A stretch of 64,000 nt of DNA from Streptomyces liliifuscus (GCF_016598615.1 NZ_CP066831.1:1-64000), one strand, 5' to 3'; positions 36,727 through 45,638 are shown, counted from the first letter of the stretch. Program-made: numbers and translations. Notes: generated by a model from the sequence alone, not told the origin.

Positions 36727-37215
36727 ATGCCAAAGGTGATGAGTGTGGTCGCCGCCGTCATGGGACTCGTGGTGTCGGCCGTCGCCGACTGCTCCTCCTC
36801 TCCCGGCTCGCCGAAGCAGCAACTGATCCAGAACGCCGACGACACATGCCGCACGATCAACAAGCGGTTCGCGGGTGACTTGGCGTACGGAGAGGGCCTC
36901 GGTGCCGGCGACACGTCAAAACTGCGTGAACGGGTGGCCCTCCTGAAAACTCTGCGCGACCAGGTTCGCAAGATGCCCGAGCCGGAAGCGGGTCGGGCAG
37001 AACTGGACAGCTGGCTGGACAAGGTCGGCGACTACATCACCGGCCTGGACGATCTGAGGGGCCAGTTGCAGAACTACCGGCTCGGTATGGACCTGGTGCT
37101 GGCCCTGCAGATGGGCGTCAACGAGGACGCAGCCAAGGCCATCGGCCCGGCAGCGAGGCGCTTCGGGTTCGGAGAGTGTGCGAAGACCCAGAAGTGGGAG
37201 TACCTCGCCTCCTGA
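36727..37215 (+). CDS. Small exported lipoprotein-like hypothetical protein
   Basis: 162 residues from ATG 36727. The N-terminus MPKVMSVVAAVMGLVVSAVADCSSS is a signal sequence with a Cys in a degenerate lipobox (AVADC), then a helical acidic domain (LIQNADDTCRTINKRFAGDL, LRERVALLKTLRDQVRKM, LQNYRLGMDLVLALQMG) with a second and third Cys able to form a disulfide. Function unknown. It is near the ligand-binding/ATPase operon but on the other strand, overlapping the end of the opposing DUF2997-like gene. A truncated paralogue start is found at 38113. Confidence 0.65.
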   Translation: MPKVMSVVAAVMGLVVSAVADCSSSPGSPKQQLIQNADDTCRTINKRFAGDLAYGEGLGAGDTSKLRERVALLKTLRDQVRKMPEPEAGRAELDSWLDKVGDYITGLDDLRGQLQNYRLGMDLVLALQMGVNEDAAKAIGPAARRFGFGECAKTQKWEYLAS

Positions 37216-37528
37216 TACCCCCGGCCCCCGCGAGCCCTCCCAGGAATGGAGCCACACCATGCGGGCACCGGACCCGTTCCATGGCCGAGACCGGGGGATC
37301 AGGATGAGCGACCCGACGCACGCCGCACCCGCCATGCCGCCTCGGCCACCTCTCCTGCCACAGGCGGTCCTGCTCCTCGGCCGCGTCCTGCTGATACGCC
37401 TCCTCGGTGAGCTCCTGGTGCTCCACACTCCCGCCGAGCAGCCGGACCAACTCGTCGGTGTCCGCCACGCACCGTGTCCCGGCGACACCCTGGACGTGCA
37501 CTTCCACACTGCCGTCCGCCGAAATCAC
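37118..37528 (-). CDS. DUF2997-like protein, odd C-terminus
   Basis: From GTG 37528 the first 62 residues look genuine (ISADGSVEVHVQGVAGTRC, DELVRLLGGSVEHQELTEEA), matching the short DUF2997 layout of two strands and a helix, normally a protein of 60-75 residues. The rest of the frame (RRHGGCGVRRVAHPDPP onward to 37118) has no protein character and overlaps the opposing lipoprotein gene by 98 bases. A frameshift near 37345-37360, or loss of the original stop, probably created this extension. Confidence 0.5.
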   Translation of the reverse strand: MISADGSVEVHVQGVAGTRCVADTDELVRLLGGSVEHQELTEEAYQQDAAEEQDRLWQERWPRRHGGCGVRRVAHPDPPVSAMERVRCPHGVAPFLGGLAGAGGIRRRGTPTSGSSHTLRTRSASLPGRWPWLRPR

Positions 37529-37570
37529 GACCTCGACGCTCTCCTCCCCCAGTCGTCGCCCACGCAGGCG

Positions 37571-37999
37571 TCACCGAACTGACTGGTGCCTGTGTGCGCC
37601 GAAGTAGGCGCGGCTACGCGGTACGTAGAGGAGGCTTACGCCGGTGCCGGAGGCGATGACGGCGAGGATGGCCCGTACCGCGTACTCCGGCTGATACAAG
37701 CCACCTGGGTCCAGCAACCCCCACACCACGTGCGGGCCCAGATAGAGAAACAACAGCGCGGCCGCCACCGTCGCCGTGATGCGGGCTGTGCGTCCGCCCC
37801 TGCAGAAGCGGATGGCCGCACCGATGGTGACGAAGAAGAGCAGGTACACGAACTGCGTCATCTCCGGGTCGTCCAAAGCGATGGAGCCGGCGATCAGTGC
37901 GGAAAGGATCAGCAGCGTGGCGGCCGCGTTGACGTGTACGGGGCGCTCGTCCGGAGGCGGGTCCAGCCGGTGGACGTCGTCCGATGAACCGGTCATCAT
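37571..37999 (-). CDS. Four-helix membrane protein
   Basis: 142 residues from ATG 37999 (or the adjacent ATG 37996), with GGGAGAGG upstream. Four hydrophobic segments are visible: VNAAATLLILSALIAGSIAL, MTQFVYLLFFVTIGAAIRF, ITATVAAALLFLYLGPHVVW and YAVRAILAVIASGTGVSLLYV. No family recognised. It is followed 42 bases later by the DUF2997-like gene on the same strand. Confidence 0.7.
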   Translation of the reverse strand: MMTGSSDDVHRLDPPPDERPVHVNAAATLLILSALIAGSIALDDPEMTQFVYLLFFVTIGAAIRFCRGGRTARITATVAAALLFLYLGPHVVWGLLDPGGLYQPEYAVRAILAVIASGTGVSLLYVPRSRAYFGAHRHQSVR

Positions 38000-38077
38000 G
38001 CCTCTCCCTGTGCTGCGGTCCGGCGGTCCGAAGCGATCCGCGCCGGGTCATGCACGGGATCGTCAGCCGTCCCCTCC

Positions 38078-38160
38078 GGGACCCCTCCCGGTGGGGACAC
38101 CATCGTTGCGGCATGCCGAAGGACATTCGCGTGGCGGCCGCCGTCGTGACCTCGTGCCAA
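38078..38160 (+). pseudogene. Promoter and 5' stub of a lipoprotein paralogue
   Basis: GGGACCCCTCCCG at 38078-38090 and the following ATG 38113 (MPKDIRVAAAVVTSC) copy the element at 36690-36702 and the start MPKVMSVVAAVM at 36727, with the same spacing of about 22-24 bases. After about 15 codons similarity is lost. A duplicated gene was cut off here. The remaining 240 bases up to the P450 gene hold nothing recognisable. Confidence 0.55.
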
Positions 38161-38397
38161 CGGCTCCGCCCCTCCCCGGAGCCGTTGACGGATCTCCGGC
38201 GCAGGACACAAGAGCCTGCGAGTCAACGAGAAGCGCATCGCCCGCGTGACACTCGACGCCCCCAGGCGAACCAACCCCACGAATCGCTCGCTCAACCCGA
38301 GCAAGAAGCTAGGACCGTCTTGCTGACCGAACCCAATCACGTGGAGACGGTCGAGAGAGGCCAGCGAGCCCGGCCTCCCTCGACCGCTACTCCGCTC

Positions 38398-39597
38398 TCA
38401 CCAGGTGACGAGCAGTTCACTTACGCCGTGGATGGCCCTGCCGTGCAGGGCGAACTCCTCCGCGGGCACGGCCAGACGCAGTTCCGGCAGCCGCTGGAAC
38501 AGCGCGGGCAGGGCGATCTGGAGTTCGGCGCGGGCCAGCGACTGGCCCAGGCAGTGGTGCGGGCCGTGGCCGAACGACAGGTGGTGCTGGGCATCGCGGG
38601 TGATGTCGAAGGTGTCCGGGTCCGGGAAGGCTCGCGGGTCGCGGTTTGCGGCCTGGAGTGAGACGACCACCCCTTCGCCGGCCCGTATGGTGACGCCGCC
38701 CACCTCGACGTCCTCCAGGGCGATCCGGCGCATGCCGATGTGGACCACGGTCAGGTAGCGCAGCAGTTCCTCCACCGCGCCCGGCACCAGCGCCGGGTCG
38801 GCGCGCAGTGCGGTCAGTTGGCCGGGGTGGGTCAGGAGTGTCACCGCTCCGAGCGACAGCATGCTCGCGGTCGTCTCGTGGCCCGCGATGAGGAGTTGCA
38901 CCAGCATGCCTGCCGCCTCAGCCGCGGTTGCCTCGCCGGTGGCCACACGGTCCGTCGCGAGCCGGCTCATCAGATCGTCGCCGGGGTCGGCGGTCTTGGC
39001 GGCCAGCAGCTCGGAGAGGTAGCCGAACAGCGCGGCCCAGCCCGCGCGCATTGCCTCGGGCCCGTCTGTGACGGTGGCGAACGCGGCCGCCTGCCGGTGG
39101 ATGAACTCCCGGTCGACGTAGGGCACGCCGAGCAGTTCGCAGATGACCTGCAGGGGCAGCGGCAGCGTGAAGTGCTCCACCAGGTCGGCGCGGGACGGCT
39201 CCTTCGCCATCAGGTCGTCGATCAGTGAGTCGGTCAGTGTCCGGATCACCGGACGCAGTTCCTCGACGCGGCGGAAGGTGAAGTCGGGGATGAGCATTCG
39301 GCGCAGCCGTGTGTGGTCGGGCGGGTCCATGGCGAAGAGCTGGCCGGGGGTGCGTGGCGGCGGGGTCGGCTGCAGGCCGGGGAAGTTTTCGCGGATGTTC
39401 TCGGAGCTGAAGCGCGGGTCGGCGAGGACGGCGCGAGCGTCCTCGTGCCGGGTGACCAGCCAGGGTGTGTTGCCGCCCCACACAGCGATGCGGCTCACGG
39501 GGCTCTCCTCGCGCAGCCGGGCGTATGCGGTGGGCGGGTCGAGCAGGGTGGTGCGGTCCATGGGGAGTGTGGGCAGGGCGGTCTCAGACACGGTCAA
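38398..39597 (-). CDS. Cytochrome P450
   Basis: A 399-residue soluble bacterial P450 (CYP105/107-like size). Seen are the oxygen-activating I-helix AGHETT (238-243), the K-helix EELLR (276-280) and the heme loop FGHGPHHCLG (342-351) with Cys349 as iron ligand. TTG 39597 or GTG 39591 both overlap the upstream phosphodiesterase stop (39584), so it is the last, translationally coupled gene of the ebo-type operon. Electron partners are not encoded nearby. Likely role: oxidation of the product made or moved by the ebo enzymes. The substrate is unknown. Confidence 0.95.
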   Translation of the reverse strand: MTVSETALPTLPMDRTTLLDPPTAYARLREESPVSRIAVWGGNTPWLVTRHEDARAVLADPRFSSENIRENFPGLQPTPPPRTPGQLFAMDPPDHTRLRRMLIPDFTFRRVEELRPVIRTLTDSLIDDLMAKEPSRADLVEHFTLPLPLQVICELLGVPYVDREFIHRQAAAFATVTDGPEAMRAGWAALFGYLSELLAAKTADPGDDLMSRLATDRVATGEATAAEAAGMLVQLLIAGHETTASMLSLGAVTLLTHPGQLTALRADPALVPGAVEELLRYLTVVHIGMRRIALEDVEVGGVTIRAGEGVVVSLQAANRDPRAFPDPDTFDITRDAQHHLSFGHGPHHCLGQSLARAELQIALPALFQRLPELRLAVPAEEFALHGRAIHGVSELLVTW

Positions 39598-41023
39598 CGT
39601 CTCCCTTGTCGGCGGTGTCCCGGGCGGTGGCGCCGGTGGAAGCGGGAAGGTCGGCGAGGCGCAGCAGCAGGTCTTTGACTTCTGTGGCCGCGAACTCGCC
39701 TTGGCGAAGGGCGGGTTCGGAGCACAGGAGGACCGGACCGTACTCGGGGTTGTCGGGGAGCCTGCCGTGGGTCCCGCGCACCCCGGACGGGTCCAGCGGG
39801 ACGGTGCGGATGCGGTAGCGGAACCCGAGTTTCTTGCGGGCGATCTGGGCCGCGGCGCGCAGTTTCAGGGCCGGGACATCGGGGTCGTAGAGCAGCTCTG
39901 CCGGGTCGTAGCCGGGTTTGCGGTGGATCTCGACCTGCCGGGCGAAGTCCGGGGCGCGGTCGTCGTCCAGCCAGTAGTAGTAGGTGAACCAGGCGCCGGG
40001 CTCGGCTACCGCGACGAATTCGCCGGAGCGCTCGTGGTCCAGCCCGTGGGCCGATTTGCCGTCCTCGTCGAGGAGTTCGGCGACGCCGTCGAGGCCCGCG
40101 ACGATCTCGGTGGCCTTCGCGAGGTCGGCCGGGTCCCGGACGTAGACATGGGCGATCTGGTGGTCGGCGACGGCGAAGGCGCGCGAGGTCCACGGGTCCA
40201 GGTACTCCATGCCGTCCTGTGTGTAGACCTCCAGAAGACCTGCCTCGCGCAGTGCGCGGTTGATGTCCACCGGGTGGTCCGCTGGTGCGATGCCGTACTC
40301 GCTGAGGGCTACGACGGTGGCGCCCGCGGCGAGCAGGTGGTCGATCAACGGGCGGATGGCGTCGTCGAGTTGGCGTGCCGCGCGAGCGGTCTCGGGCGAG
40401 TCGGGACCGGTGCGCTGCGGCTCGTAGTCGAGGTGCGGGAGGTAGACGAGGCTGAGGTCGGGCCGGTGCTCGTCGAAGAGTTGGCGGGCGGCACCGAGGA
40501 TCCACTGGCTGGAGGGGAGACCGGCGTTCGGGCCCCAGTAGGTGAACAGGGGGAACGGGCCCAGACGGTCGGTGAGTTCGTCGTGCAGGGAGGGCGGATA
40601 TGTGTAGCAGTCCGGCTCCTTGCGGCCGTCCGAGTAGTAGATCGGCCGTGGGGTGACGGTGAAGTCGACGTCCGCGCCCATGGCGTACCACCAGCAGATG
40701 TTGGCGACCTTGAAGTCGGGGCGTGAGCGCCGGGCGGTGTGCCACAGCTTCTCCCCGCCGACGAGGTGGTTGTGCTGCCGCCACAGGAGTACGTCGCCGA
40801 CGTCGCGGAAGTACCAGCCGTTGCCGACGATTCCGTGCTCTCGGGGCAGGGCGCCGGTGAGGAAGGTCGACTGGACCGAGCAGGTCACTGCGGGCAAGAC
40901 GGTGCCCAGGCGGGCTTGGAAACCGCGGTCGGCGAGCGCGGCAACCGCGGGCATGTGCTTGAGCAGCCGGGGCGTGAGGCCCACGATGTCCAGGACCACG
41001 AGAGGCTTGGCGGGGGCAGTCAT
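39584..41023 (-). CDS. eboF: EboF-like nucleotide pyrophosphatase/phosphodiesterase
   Basis: 479 residues from ATG 41023, after GGAG. Alkaline-phosphatase superfamily: LVVLDIVGLTPRLL carries the first metal Asp, LPAVTCSVQSTFLTGALPREHGIVGN the nucleophile Thr region, YLPHLDYEPQ a metal site, and VALSEYG with ADHPVDINR the last ones. Such enzymes cleave phosphodiester or pyrophosphate bonds in nucleotides or activated metabolites. ATG overlaps the EboE stop by 4 bases. In ebo operons of cyanobacteria and algae a protein of this family is the last enzyme, matching the position here before P450. Confidence 0.85.
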   Translation of the reverse strand: MTAPAKPLVVLDIVGLTPRLLKHMPAVAALADRGFQARLGTVLPAVTCSVQSTFLTGALPREHGIVGNGWYFRDVGDVLLWRQHNHLVGGEKLWHTARRSRPDFKVANICWWYAMGADVDFTVTPRPIYYSDGRKEPDCYTYPPSLHDELTDRLGPFPLFTYWGPNAGLPSSQWILGAARQLFDEHRPDLSLVYLPHLDYEPQRTGPDSPETARAARQLDDAIRPLIDHLLAAGATVVALSEYGIAPADHPVDINRALREAGLLEVYTQDGMEYLDPWTSRAFAVADHQIAHVYVRDPADLAKATEIVAGLDGVAELLDEDGKSAHGLDHERSGEFVAVAEPGAWFTYYYWLDDDRAPDFARQVEIHRKPGYDPAELLYDPDVPALKLRAAAQIARKKLGFRYRIRTVPLDPSGVRGTHGRLPDNPEYGPVLLCSEPALRQGEFAATEVKDLLLRLADLPASTGATARDTADKGDVDRV

Positions 41024-42207
41024 GCGGAGGTCTCCTTGCTCAGAGGGCCGGGCGTCAGACCGAGTGCTGTCAACTCCTGGTGGGTCCAGGCCAGTTCGGC
41101 GGCAAGGCCGGTGGCGAGCCCGGCCGGATCCGTGGGTCGCAACCCGGGCGGCAGCACGTTCCAGGTGTATGTCTCGACCTCGATGTGGTCGCACAGCGCC
41201 TCGGGCCCGCCGAGCAGTCTTTGCAGGACGTCCGAGAGCACGGGCACGGTCGTACGCAGTGGGGGCTCGGCGGCTGCGTGCAAGGGGGCGTGGAAGTGGA
41301 CCCGCCAGGGCGCGTCGTCGGGCAGTTCACCGGCCAGGGCCTGGGGGAGGTCGTCGACACTGCGTACGCCGTTGGCCGTGTGTGCCCGGGTCTGGTGCAG
41401 GAAGCGTTGCTCGGCGAAGCCCGCGAGCGCCGCCCGGGCCGCGGGGTCGGCCGGGACGTCGGCCTGGAGAGCGGCCGAGGCCTGCACCTTGACCACCGGC
41501 AGCCCGGCGTCCGCCAACCGGGCGAGAGCCGCCGCCGGTTCCTCGAACTGGACGGCGAGGTGGCAGGTGTCCAGGCAGACACCGAGCCAGTCGGGATCGA
41601 GTCCGCCCAACTCCCTTACGGCCTGAGTGGTGTTCTCCACCACGCACCCCGGCTCCGGCTCGAACGCCACCTGGACCCGGCGCCCGGTCTCCCGGTGCAG
41701 GGCGGCGAGGCCTGTCGTGAGCCGGTCCAGGGACCGGTGGGCCCGCTCCCACCGTGCGCGCGGCCAGGGAGCGCGCCAGGCGAGCGGCAGGGTCGACACG
41801 GACCCGCGTACAGCGTCGTCCGGGAGGAGAGCGGCCAGGACTCGTGCGCAGGCCAGGGTGTAGTCGAGGCGTCTGTCGTCCGCCCAGTCCGGCAGGTAGA
41901 CGTCCTTCTTGACGACCTCGCGGTGGAAGCCCTCGTAGGGGAAGGCGTTGAGGGTGACGGTCTCCAGGCCGCGCAGGGCCAGTTCGTCGCGGAGGCGGGT
42001 GAGGGCTGCGGGATGGTCGTCGAGTTCGGTGACGACGTCGTGGGCGAGCCACAGGCCGATGCCGAGGAGGTCGGCGCCGAGTTCCTTGCGCACCGGCTCG
42101 GCGTACTCGGCGAGTTGGGCGACTACGCCGTCGAGGGTCTCGGCGGTGTGCACGTTGCTGCAGTAGGCGAGGTGGACGGTCGTACCGTCCCGGTGGTGCA
42201 ATCGCAT
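41020..42207 (-). CDS. eboE: Metabolite traffic protein EboE
   Basis: 395 residues from ATG 42207. A TIM-barrel sugar-phosphate isomerase-like protein: LAYCSNVHTAETLDGV at the N-terminus, TLNAFPYEGFHREVVKKDVY, VAFEPEPGCVVEN, VCLDTCHLAVQFEEP and VEVETYTWNVLP, a pattern specific to EboE. In related organisms the ebo genes are implicated in export or transport of prenylated products to the periplasm; the chemistry is not known. It begins 9 bases after eboB and overlaps the phosphodiesterase by 4 bases. Confidence 0.9.
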   Translation of the reverse strand: MRLHHRDGTTVHLAYCSNVHTAETLDGVVAQLAEYAEPVRKELGADLLGIGLWLAHDVVTELDDHPAALTRLRDELALRGLETVTLNAFPYEGFHREVVKKDVYLPDWADDRRLDYTLACARVLAALLPDDAVRGSVSTLPLAWRAPWPRARWERAHRSLDRLTTGLAALHRETGRRVQVAFEPEPGCVVENTTQAVRELGGLDPDWLGVCLDTCHLAVQFEEPAAALARLADAGLPVVKVQASAALQADVPADPAARAALAGFAEQRFLHQTRAHTANGVRSVDDLPQALAGELPDDAPWRVHFHAPLHAAAEPPLRTTVPVLSDVLQRLLGGPEALCDHIEVETYTWNVLPPGLRPTDPAGLATGLAAELAWTHQELTALGLTPGPLSKETSA

Positions 42208-42216
42208 GACGGTTCG

Positions 42217-43077
42217 TCACTCTCCGCCGCGTCGCACGGAGTTGCCCTCGAAGAGCCCCGAGTCGTCGGGTTTCGGCACGTCGTCCAGGTCGAGACGGCC
42301 GCTCTGCCCGTAGAAGGCGACCGGGTTACGCCACATCACCTCGTCCACGGCATCCTGGTCGAAGGAGCCGTCGGCGAGCATCGCGTCGGCGGTCTTGCGG
42401 GTCTTGAGGGGGTCGCTGCGACCCCAGTCGGCAGCCGAGTTGACGAGAACCCGTTCGGTTCCGTACTCCCGCAGGATCCGGACCATCCGGTCCTCGCTCA
42501 TCTTGGTCTTCGGGTAGATCGAGAAGCCCATCCAGCTGCCGCGCTCCTTGACCATGGCGACGGTCAGCTCGTTGAGATGGTCGACGAGGACGTGCTCGGG
42601 CGCGATGCCGGACTCGCGGACGACATCAAGGGTTCGGCGGGTGCCGGCGGCCTTGTCGCGGTGCGGAGTGTGCACGAGCACCGGCAGTTCGTGCTCGATC
42701 GCCAGCTCCAGCTGGTGTGCCAGTGCCTCGTCCTCCTCCTTCGTCATCGAGTCGTAGCCGATCTCGCCGACCGCGACGACCCGGTCCTTGGCGAGATAGC
42801 GCGGCAGCTCGTCCAGGACGGGCAGACAGCGTGGGTCGTTGGCCTCTTTGGGGTTGAGGGCGATCGTGCAGAAGTGCTGGATGCCGAACTGGGCCGCGCG
42901 GAACGGCTCCCAGCCCAGCAGCGAGTCGAAGTAGTCGGTGAACGCGCCGACGGTCGTGCGCGGCTGGCCGAGCCAGAACGCCGGCTCCACCAGGGCGCGG
43001 ACCCCGGCCGCGTACATAGCCTCGTAGTCGTCGGTGGTGCGGGACGTCATGTGGATGTGCGGGTCGAAGATGCGCAT
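42217..43077 (-). CDS. eboB: EboB-like TatD-family metal hydrolase
   Basis: 286 residues starting MRIFDPHIHMTSRT. Metal ligands of the amidohydrolase/TatD barrel are seen in HIH (7-9), VVAVGEIGYDS, LVHTPHRDKA, VLVDHLNELT and NSAADWGRSDP. TatD proteins are usually nucleases, but EboB-type members sit with prenyltransferases and probably act on a small molecule. Its ATG overlaps the eboA stop (TGATG). Confidence 0.88.
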   Translation of the reverse strand: MRIFDPHIHMTSRTTDDYEAMYAAGVRALVEPAFWLGQPRTTVGAFTDYFDSLLGWEPFRAAQFGIQHFCTIALNPKEANDPRCLPVLDELPRYLAKDRVVAVGEIGYDSMTKEEDEALAHQLELAIEHELPVLVHTPHRDKAAGTRRTLDVVRESGIAPEHVLVDHLNELTVAMVKERGSWMGFSIYPKTKMSEDRMVRILREYGTERVLVNSAADWGRSDPLKTRKTADAMLADGSFDQDAVDEVMWRNPVAFYGQSGRLDLDDVPKPDDSGLFEGNSVRRGGE

Positions 43078-43712
43078 CACGCGGCTCCTTCGGATACGCG
43101 CTCGTCTCTCGGGGGCGCTTGGGGTGTCGGGCCGGTCAGGGAGGTGATGTCGGTCGGGTCGGGGCGGCCCGCGGCGATCCGCTCCCGGGCGAAGTCGGTG
43201 AGCATGCGGATGAGTTCGGGGTCCATGCGTTCGGCGAGTCCGCTGATCCGGTCGAGCGGGATCTCGCAGAACACGCACTTCAGTACGGCCTGGCGGAAGG
43301 CGTCGGCGTCCAAGTGCCGGGCCGCGTAGGGGCCCAGGGCAGTTTCGACGAGGATGGTGTCGTTGCTGCGCAGGGCCTCGCGGGTGACGGGCAGGGCGCG
43401 GTCGCCGAGGTCGGGGTCGGCGGCGTCGAGCAGGGGCAGGGCGTACAGCACGGCCCGCTGCTCGGTGGCGTCCCCGTGCCGGTAGAGGCCGGTGACCTCG
43501 GCCGCGAGGTCGGAGCCCCGCAGGGGAAGGGCGAGCAGGAGCGCGGCCCGCACCTGGTCGGCCAGCGCCTTGCCGCAGCGCCTGGCGGCGGCCGGGAAGG
43601 CCGCTCGAACGGCGTGCGGGTCGGAGGCGATGCGCGCGGTGGCGGTGTCGAGCCAGGCCCGCGCATCGGGGGCGAGGTCCGGGAGGGTGAGTGGAGTCGG
43701 CCGGTCGGGCAA
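43077..43712 (-). CDS. eboA: EboA-domain protein
   Basis: 211 residues from TTG 43712, chosen because AGGAGGT lies 6 bases upstream; the frame itself extends further without sense. All-helical, resembling HEAT-like repeats: RAWLDTATARIASDPHAVRAAF, QRAVLYALPLLDAADPDLGDRAL, ILVETALGPYAARHLDADAFR, QAVLKCVFCEIPLDRISGL. EboA has no known activity but is specific to ebo operons. The unusual TTG start could limit its expression. Confidence 0.85.
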   Translation of the reverse strand: MPDRPTPLTLPDLAPDARAWLDTATARIASDPHAVRAAFPAAARRCGKALADQVRAALLLALPLRGSDLAAEVTGLYRHGDATEQRAVLYALPLLDAADPDLGDRALPVTREALRSNDTILVETALGPYAARHLDADAFRQAVLKCVFCEIPLDRISGLAERMDPELIRMLTDFARERIAAGRPDPTDITSLTGPTPQAPPRDERVSEGAA

Positions 43713-43830
43713 GGTGCACCTCCTGGTGCGTCTCCCGAACGGTGGACGGTGTGCCTTCGCGCACCGGGCCGAGGGGAGTTGGGGGGTGGGGTGACTGGGT
43801 GTAGCCGAACTCCGCGGCAGGGAGCGCGGA

Positions 43831-44736
43831 TCAGGAACGCGTGCTGCCGGCACCGGTACCGGCAGCCAGAGCGGTGCGCAGGAAGTCCAGGGAGCGGCGG
43901 GCCACTTCGGGCGCGTCGAGCGAGCTGCCCTGGATCTCGACCGAGACGAGTCCGCGGTGTCCGTGCGCGGCGAGTTCGGCGAGCAGGGGCGGGAAGTCGA
44001 TCTCGCCCCGGCCGAGTTCGAGGTGTTCGTGGACACCGCGCAGCATGTCCTCGACCTGCACGTTCACAAGGTGCGGCGCGGCGTGCCGCAGGCAGTCGAG
44101 CACCGGGGCGTCCTCCACACAGTGGGCGTGGCCGACGTCGAAGGTGATGCCGAACCGCTCGTGCCCGCCGAGGAGTTCCCTCAACTTCAGGCACCGCTCG
44201 ACGGTGTCGACGAACATGTACGGCTCCGGCTCGAAGCCCAGCATGACCCCGAACTCCGTCGCAGTCTCCAGCACCGCCTCGCAGCCCATCGCCAGACGCT
44301 TCCAGGCGAGCTCCTCCGCGAGACCGGCCGGAGGCGGACCGCTGCACACCTGGACCGTGGGCGACCCGAGGTCGGCGGCGATCCGGATCGCGCGCCGCAG
44401 CAGGTCCACCCGCCGCTCGGTGCCGGACTCCGACATGAGAGTGGGGATGTGCTTGTGCCAGGGATCGAGGAGATACGGCGCGCCTGTCTCGACGGTCACG
44501 GACAGCCCGAGGTCGTCCAAGGAACGGGCCAGCCGGTCCACTCGCCGCGGCAGATCGTCGGCGTACGGGTCGAGATGGCCGTGGTCGAGCGTGAGCGCGA
44601 CACCGTCATAGCCGAGGTCGGCCAGCACCCGGAGCACATCGTCCAGACGGTGGTTGGTGAAACCGTTCGTGCCGTAGCCGAAACGCAGGTCCGTGACGTC
44701 CGGGCGCGGCACCCCGCCTGCGCCGTGGGTGCTCAT
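43831..44736 (-). CDS. Sugar-phosphate isomerase/epimerase-like TIM-barrel protein
   Basis: 301 residues from ATG 44736, overlapping the UbiA stop by 4 bases. Xylose-isomerase-like barrel: RFGYGTNGFTNHRL, YDGVALTLDHGHLDP, VTVETGAPYLLDPWHKH, GVMLGFEPEPYMFVD, GITFDVGHAHCVEDAP and GLVSVEIQGSSLD, with Glu, Asp, His and Glu metal ligands in the usual order. It is a second TIM-barrel besides EboE and occurs in actinomycete ebo loci, as I recall. Substrate unknown. It is followed by a gap of about 120 bases before eboA, the only sizeable gap in the operon. Confidence 0.85.
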   Translation of the reverse strand: MSTHGAGGVPRPDVTDLRFGYGTNGFTNHRLDDVLRVLADLGYDGVALTLDHGHLDPYADDLPRRVDRLARSLDDLGLSVTVETGAPYLLDPWHKHIPTLMSESGTERRVDLLRRAIRIAADLGSPTVQVCSGPPPAGLAEELAWKRLAMGCEAVLETATEFGVMLGFEPEPYMFVDTVERCLKLRELLGGHERFGITFDVGHAHCVEDAPVLDCLRHAAPHLVNVQVEDMLRGVHEHLELGRGEIDFPPLLAELAAHGHRGLVSVEIQGSSLDAPEVARRSLDFLRTALAAGTGAGSTRS

Positions 44737-45638
44737 GTCGGCGACACTTTCCGCGCCAGTTGGCGCGCGATCGGGTGGGCGGCCGCCAGCAGGGCGGCGG
44801 CCCGGGGAGCGCCGGCGCCCGCGGTCAGCGCGGCCTGCAGTGGCATCAGCCCGAGGATGCCTGCGCCGACGGCCCGTTGGATGTTCGGTGCGGAGGGTTC
44901 GCCCAGGGCGCGGACCTGTGCGGACCCGAAGGTGACGAGATAACCGACCGCTCCCGCGGCGGCACCGAGGCGTGAGGTCCGCCCGGCCGTAGGGGCCGTG
45001 ACCGCCGCGCAGAGACTCGCCACCGTGCTGGCGGCGAGCGATACGGCCGGCACGGCGGCGGGGGCGCCAGTCGTCTCGTGGCGGCTCAGCGTCGTGACCG
45101 TGTAGGTGTGCAGACCCACCACGAAGGCCGCGGGCAGCGCGGGTGTCGGGGTGCGCGCCCCGGCCAGGACGTCCAGGACACGAGTCCCGGCCATCGCGGC
45201 GGGTCCGGCGGGAGTGTTCTTGAGGGCGAGGTCGTACGCCCACACCAGACCCGCGAGGGGCACCGCTGTGCGCAGGGCCCGCCGTCCGCCCGAGAGGGCG
45301 GCGAGCCCGAGTCCCGCGGCGGTCAGGGCCGATGCGGTGGTGAAGGCGGTGCGGCGGGGTATTCGGCCGGAAGGAATCGGCCGCCCCGGTCGTTCGACGG
45401 CGTCCAGAGTGGCGTCGGCGTAGTCGTTGAGGGCCATGCCCGCCCAGTAGAGACAGACGGACGAGCCCATGGTGCCCAGCGTGCGCGGGCCGAGCGGCCG
45501 CCCGCTCGCGACGGCCCCGACGAGCACGTCGCCGGGGACACTGAGAGCCGCGGGGGCGCGCACCAGTTCGGCAAGGTCGAGCAGCCGGTGTCTCCACCGC
45601 TGGATCTTGTGAGCCATGCGGCCGACAATACCCAGCAT
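44733..45638 (-). CDS. eboC: EboC-like UbiA-family prenyltransferase
   Basis: About 301 residues if begun at ATG 45638, or 294 from ATG 45617; neither has a clear ribosome site. An integral membrane protein with the first Asp-rich UbiA motif modified to LNDYADATLDAVERPGRPIPSG and many Ala/Leu helices, ending ARQLARKVSPT. UbiA enzymes transfer a prenyl chain to an aromatic or polar acceptor using Mg-diphosphate bound by NDxxD. It is the first gene of the seven-gene operon, and the AT-rich DNA just upstream (45640-45760) should be its promoter. Confidence 0.88.
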   Translation of the reverse strand: MLGIVGRMAHKIQRWRHRLLDLAELVRAPAALSVPGDVLVGAVASGRPLGPRTLGTMGSSVCLYWAGMALNDYADATLDAVERPGRPIPSGRIPRRTAFTTASALTAAGLGLAALSGGRRALRTAVPLAGLVWAYDLALKNTPAGPAAMAGTRVLDVLAGARTPTPALPAAFVVGLHTYTVTTLSRHETTGAPAAVPAVSLAASTVASLCAAVTAPTAGRTSRLGAAAGAVGYLVTFGSAQVRALGEPSAPNIQRAVGAGILGLMPLQAALTAGAGAPRAAALLAAAHPIARQLARKVSPT

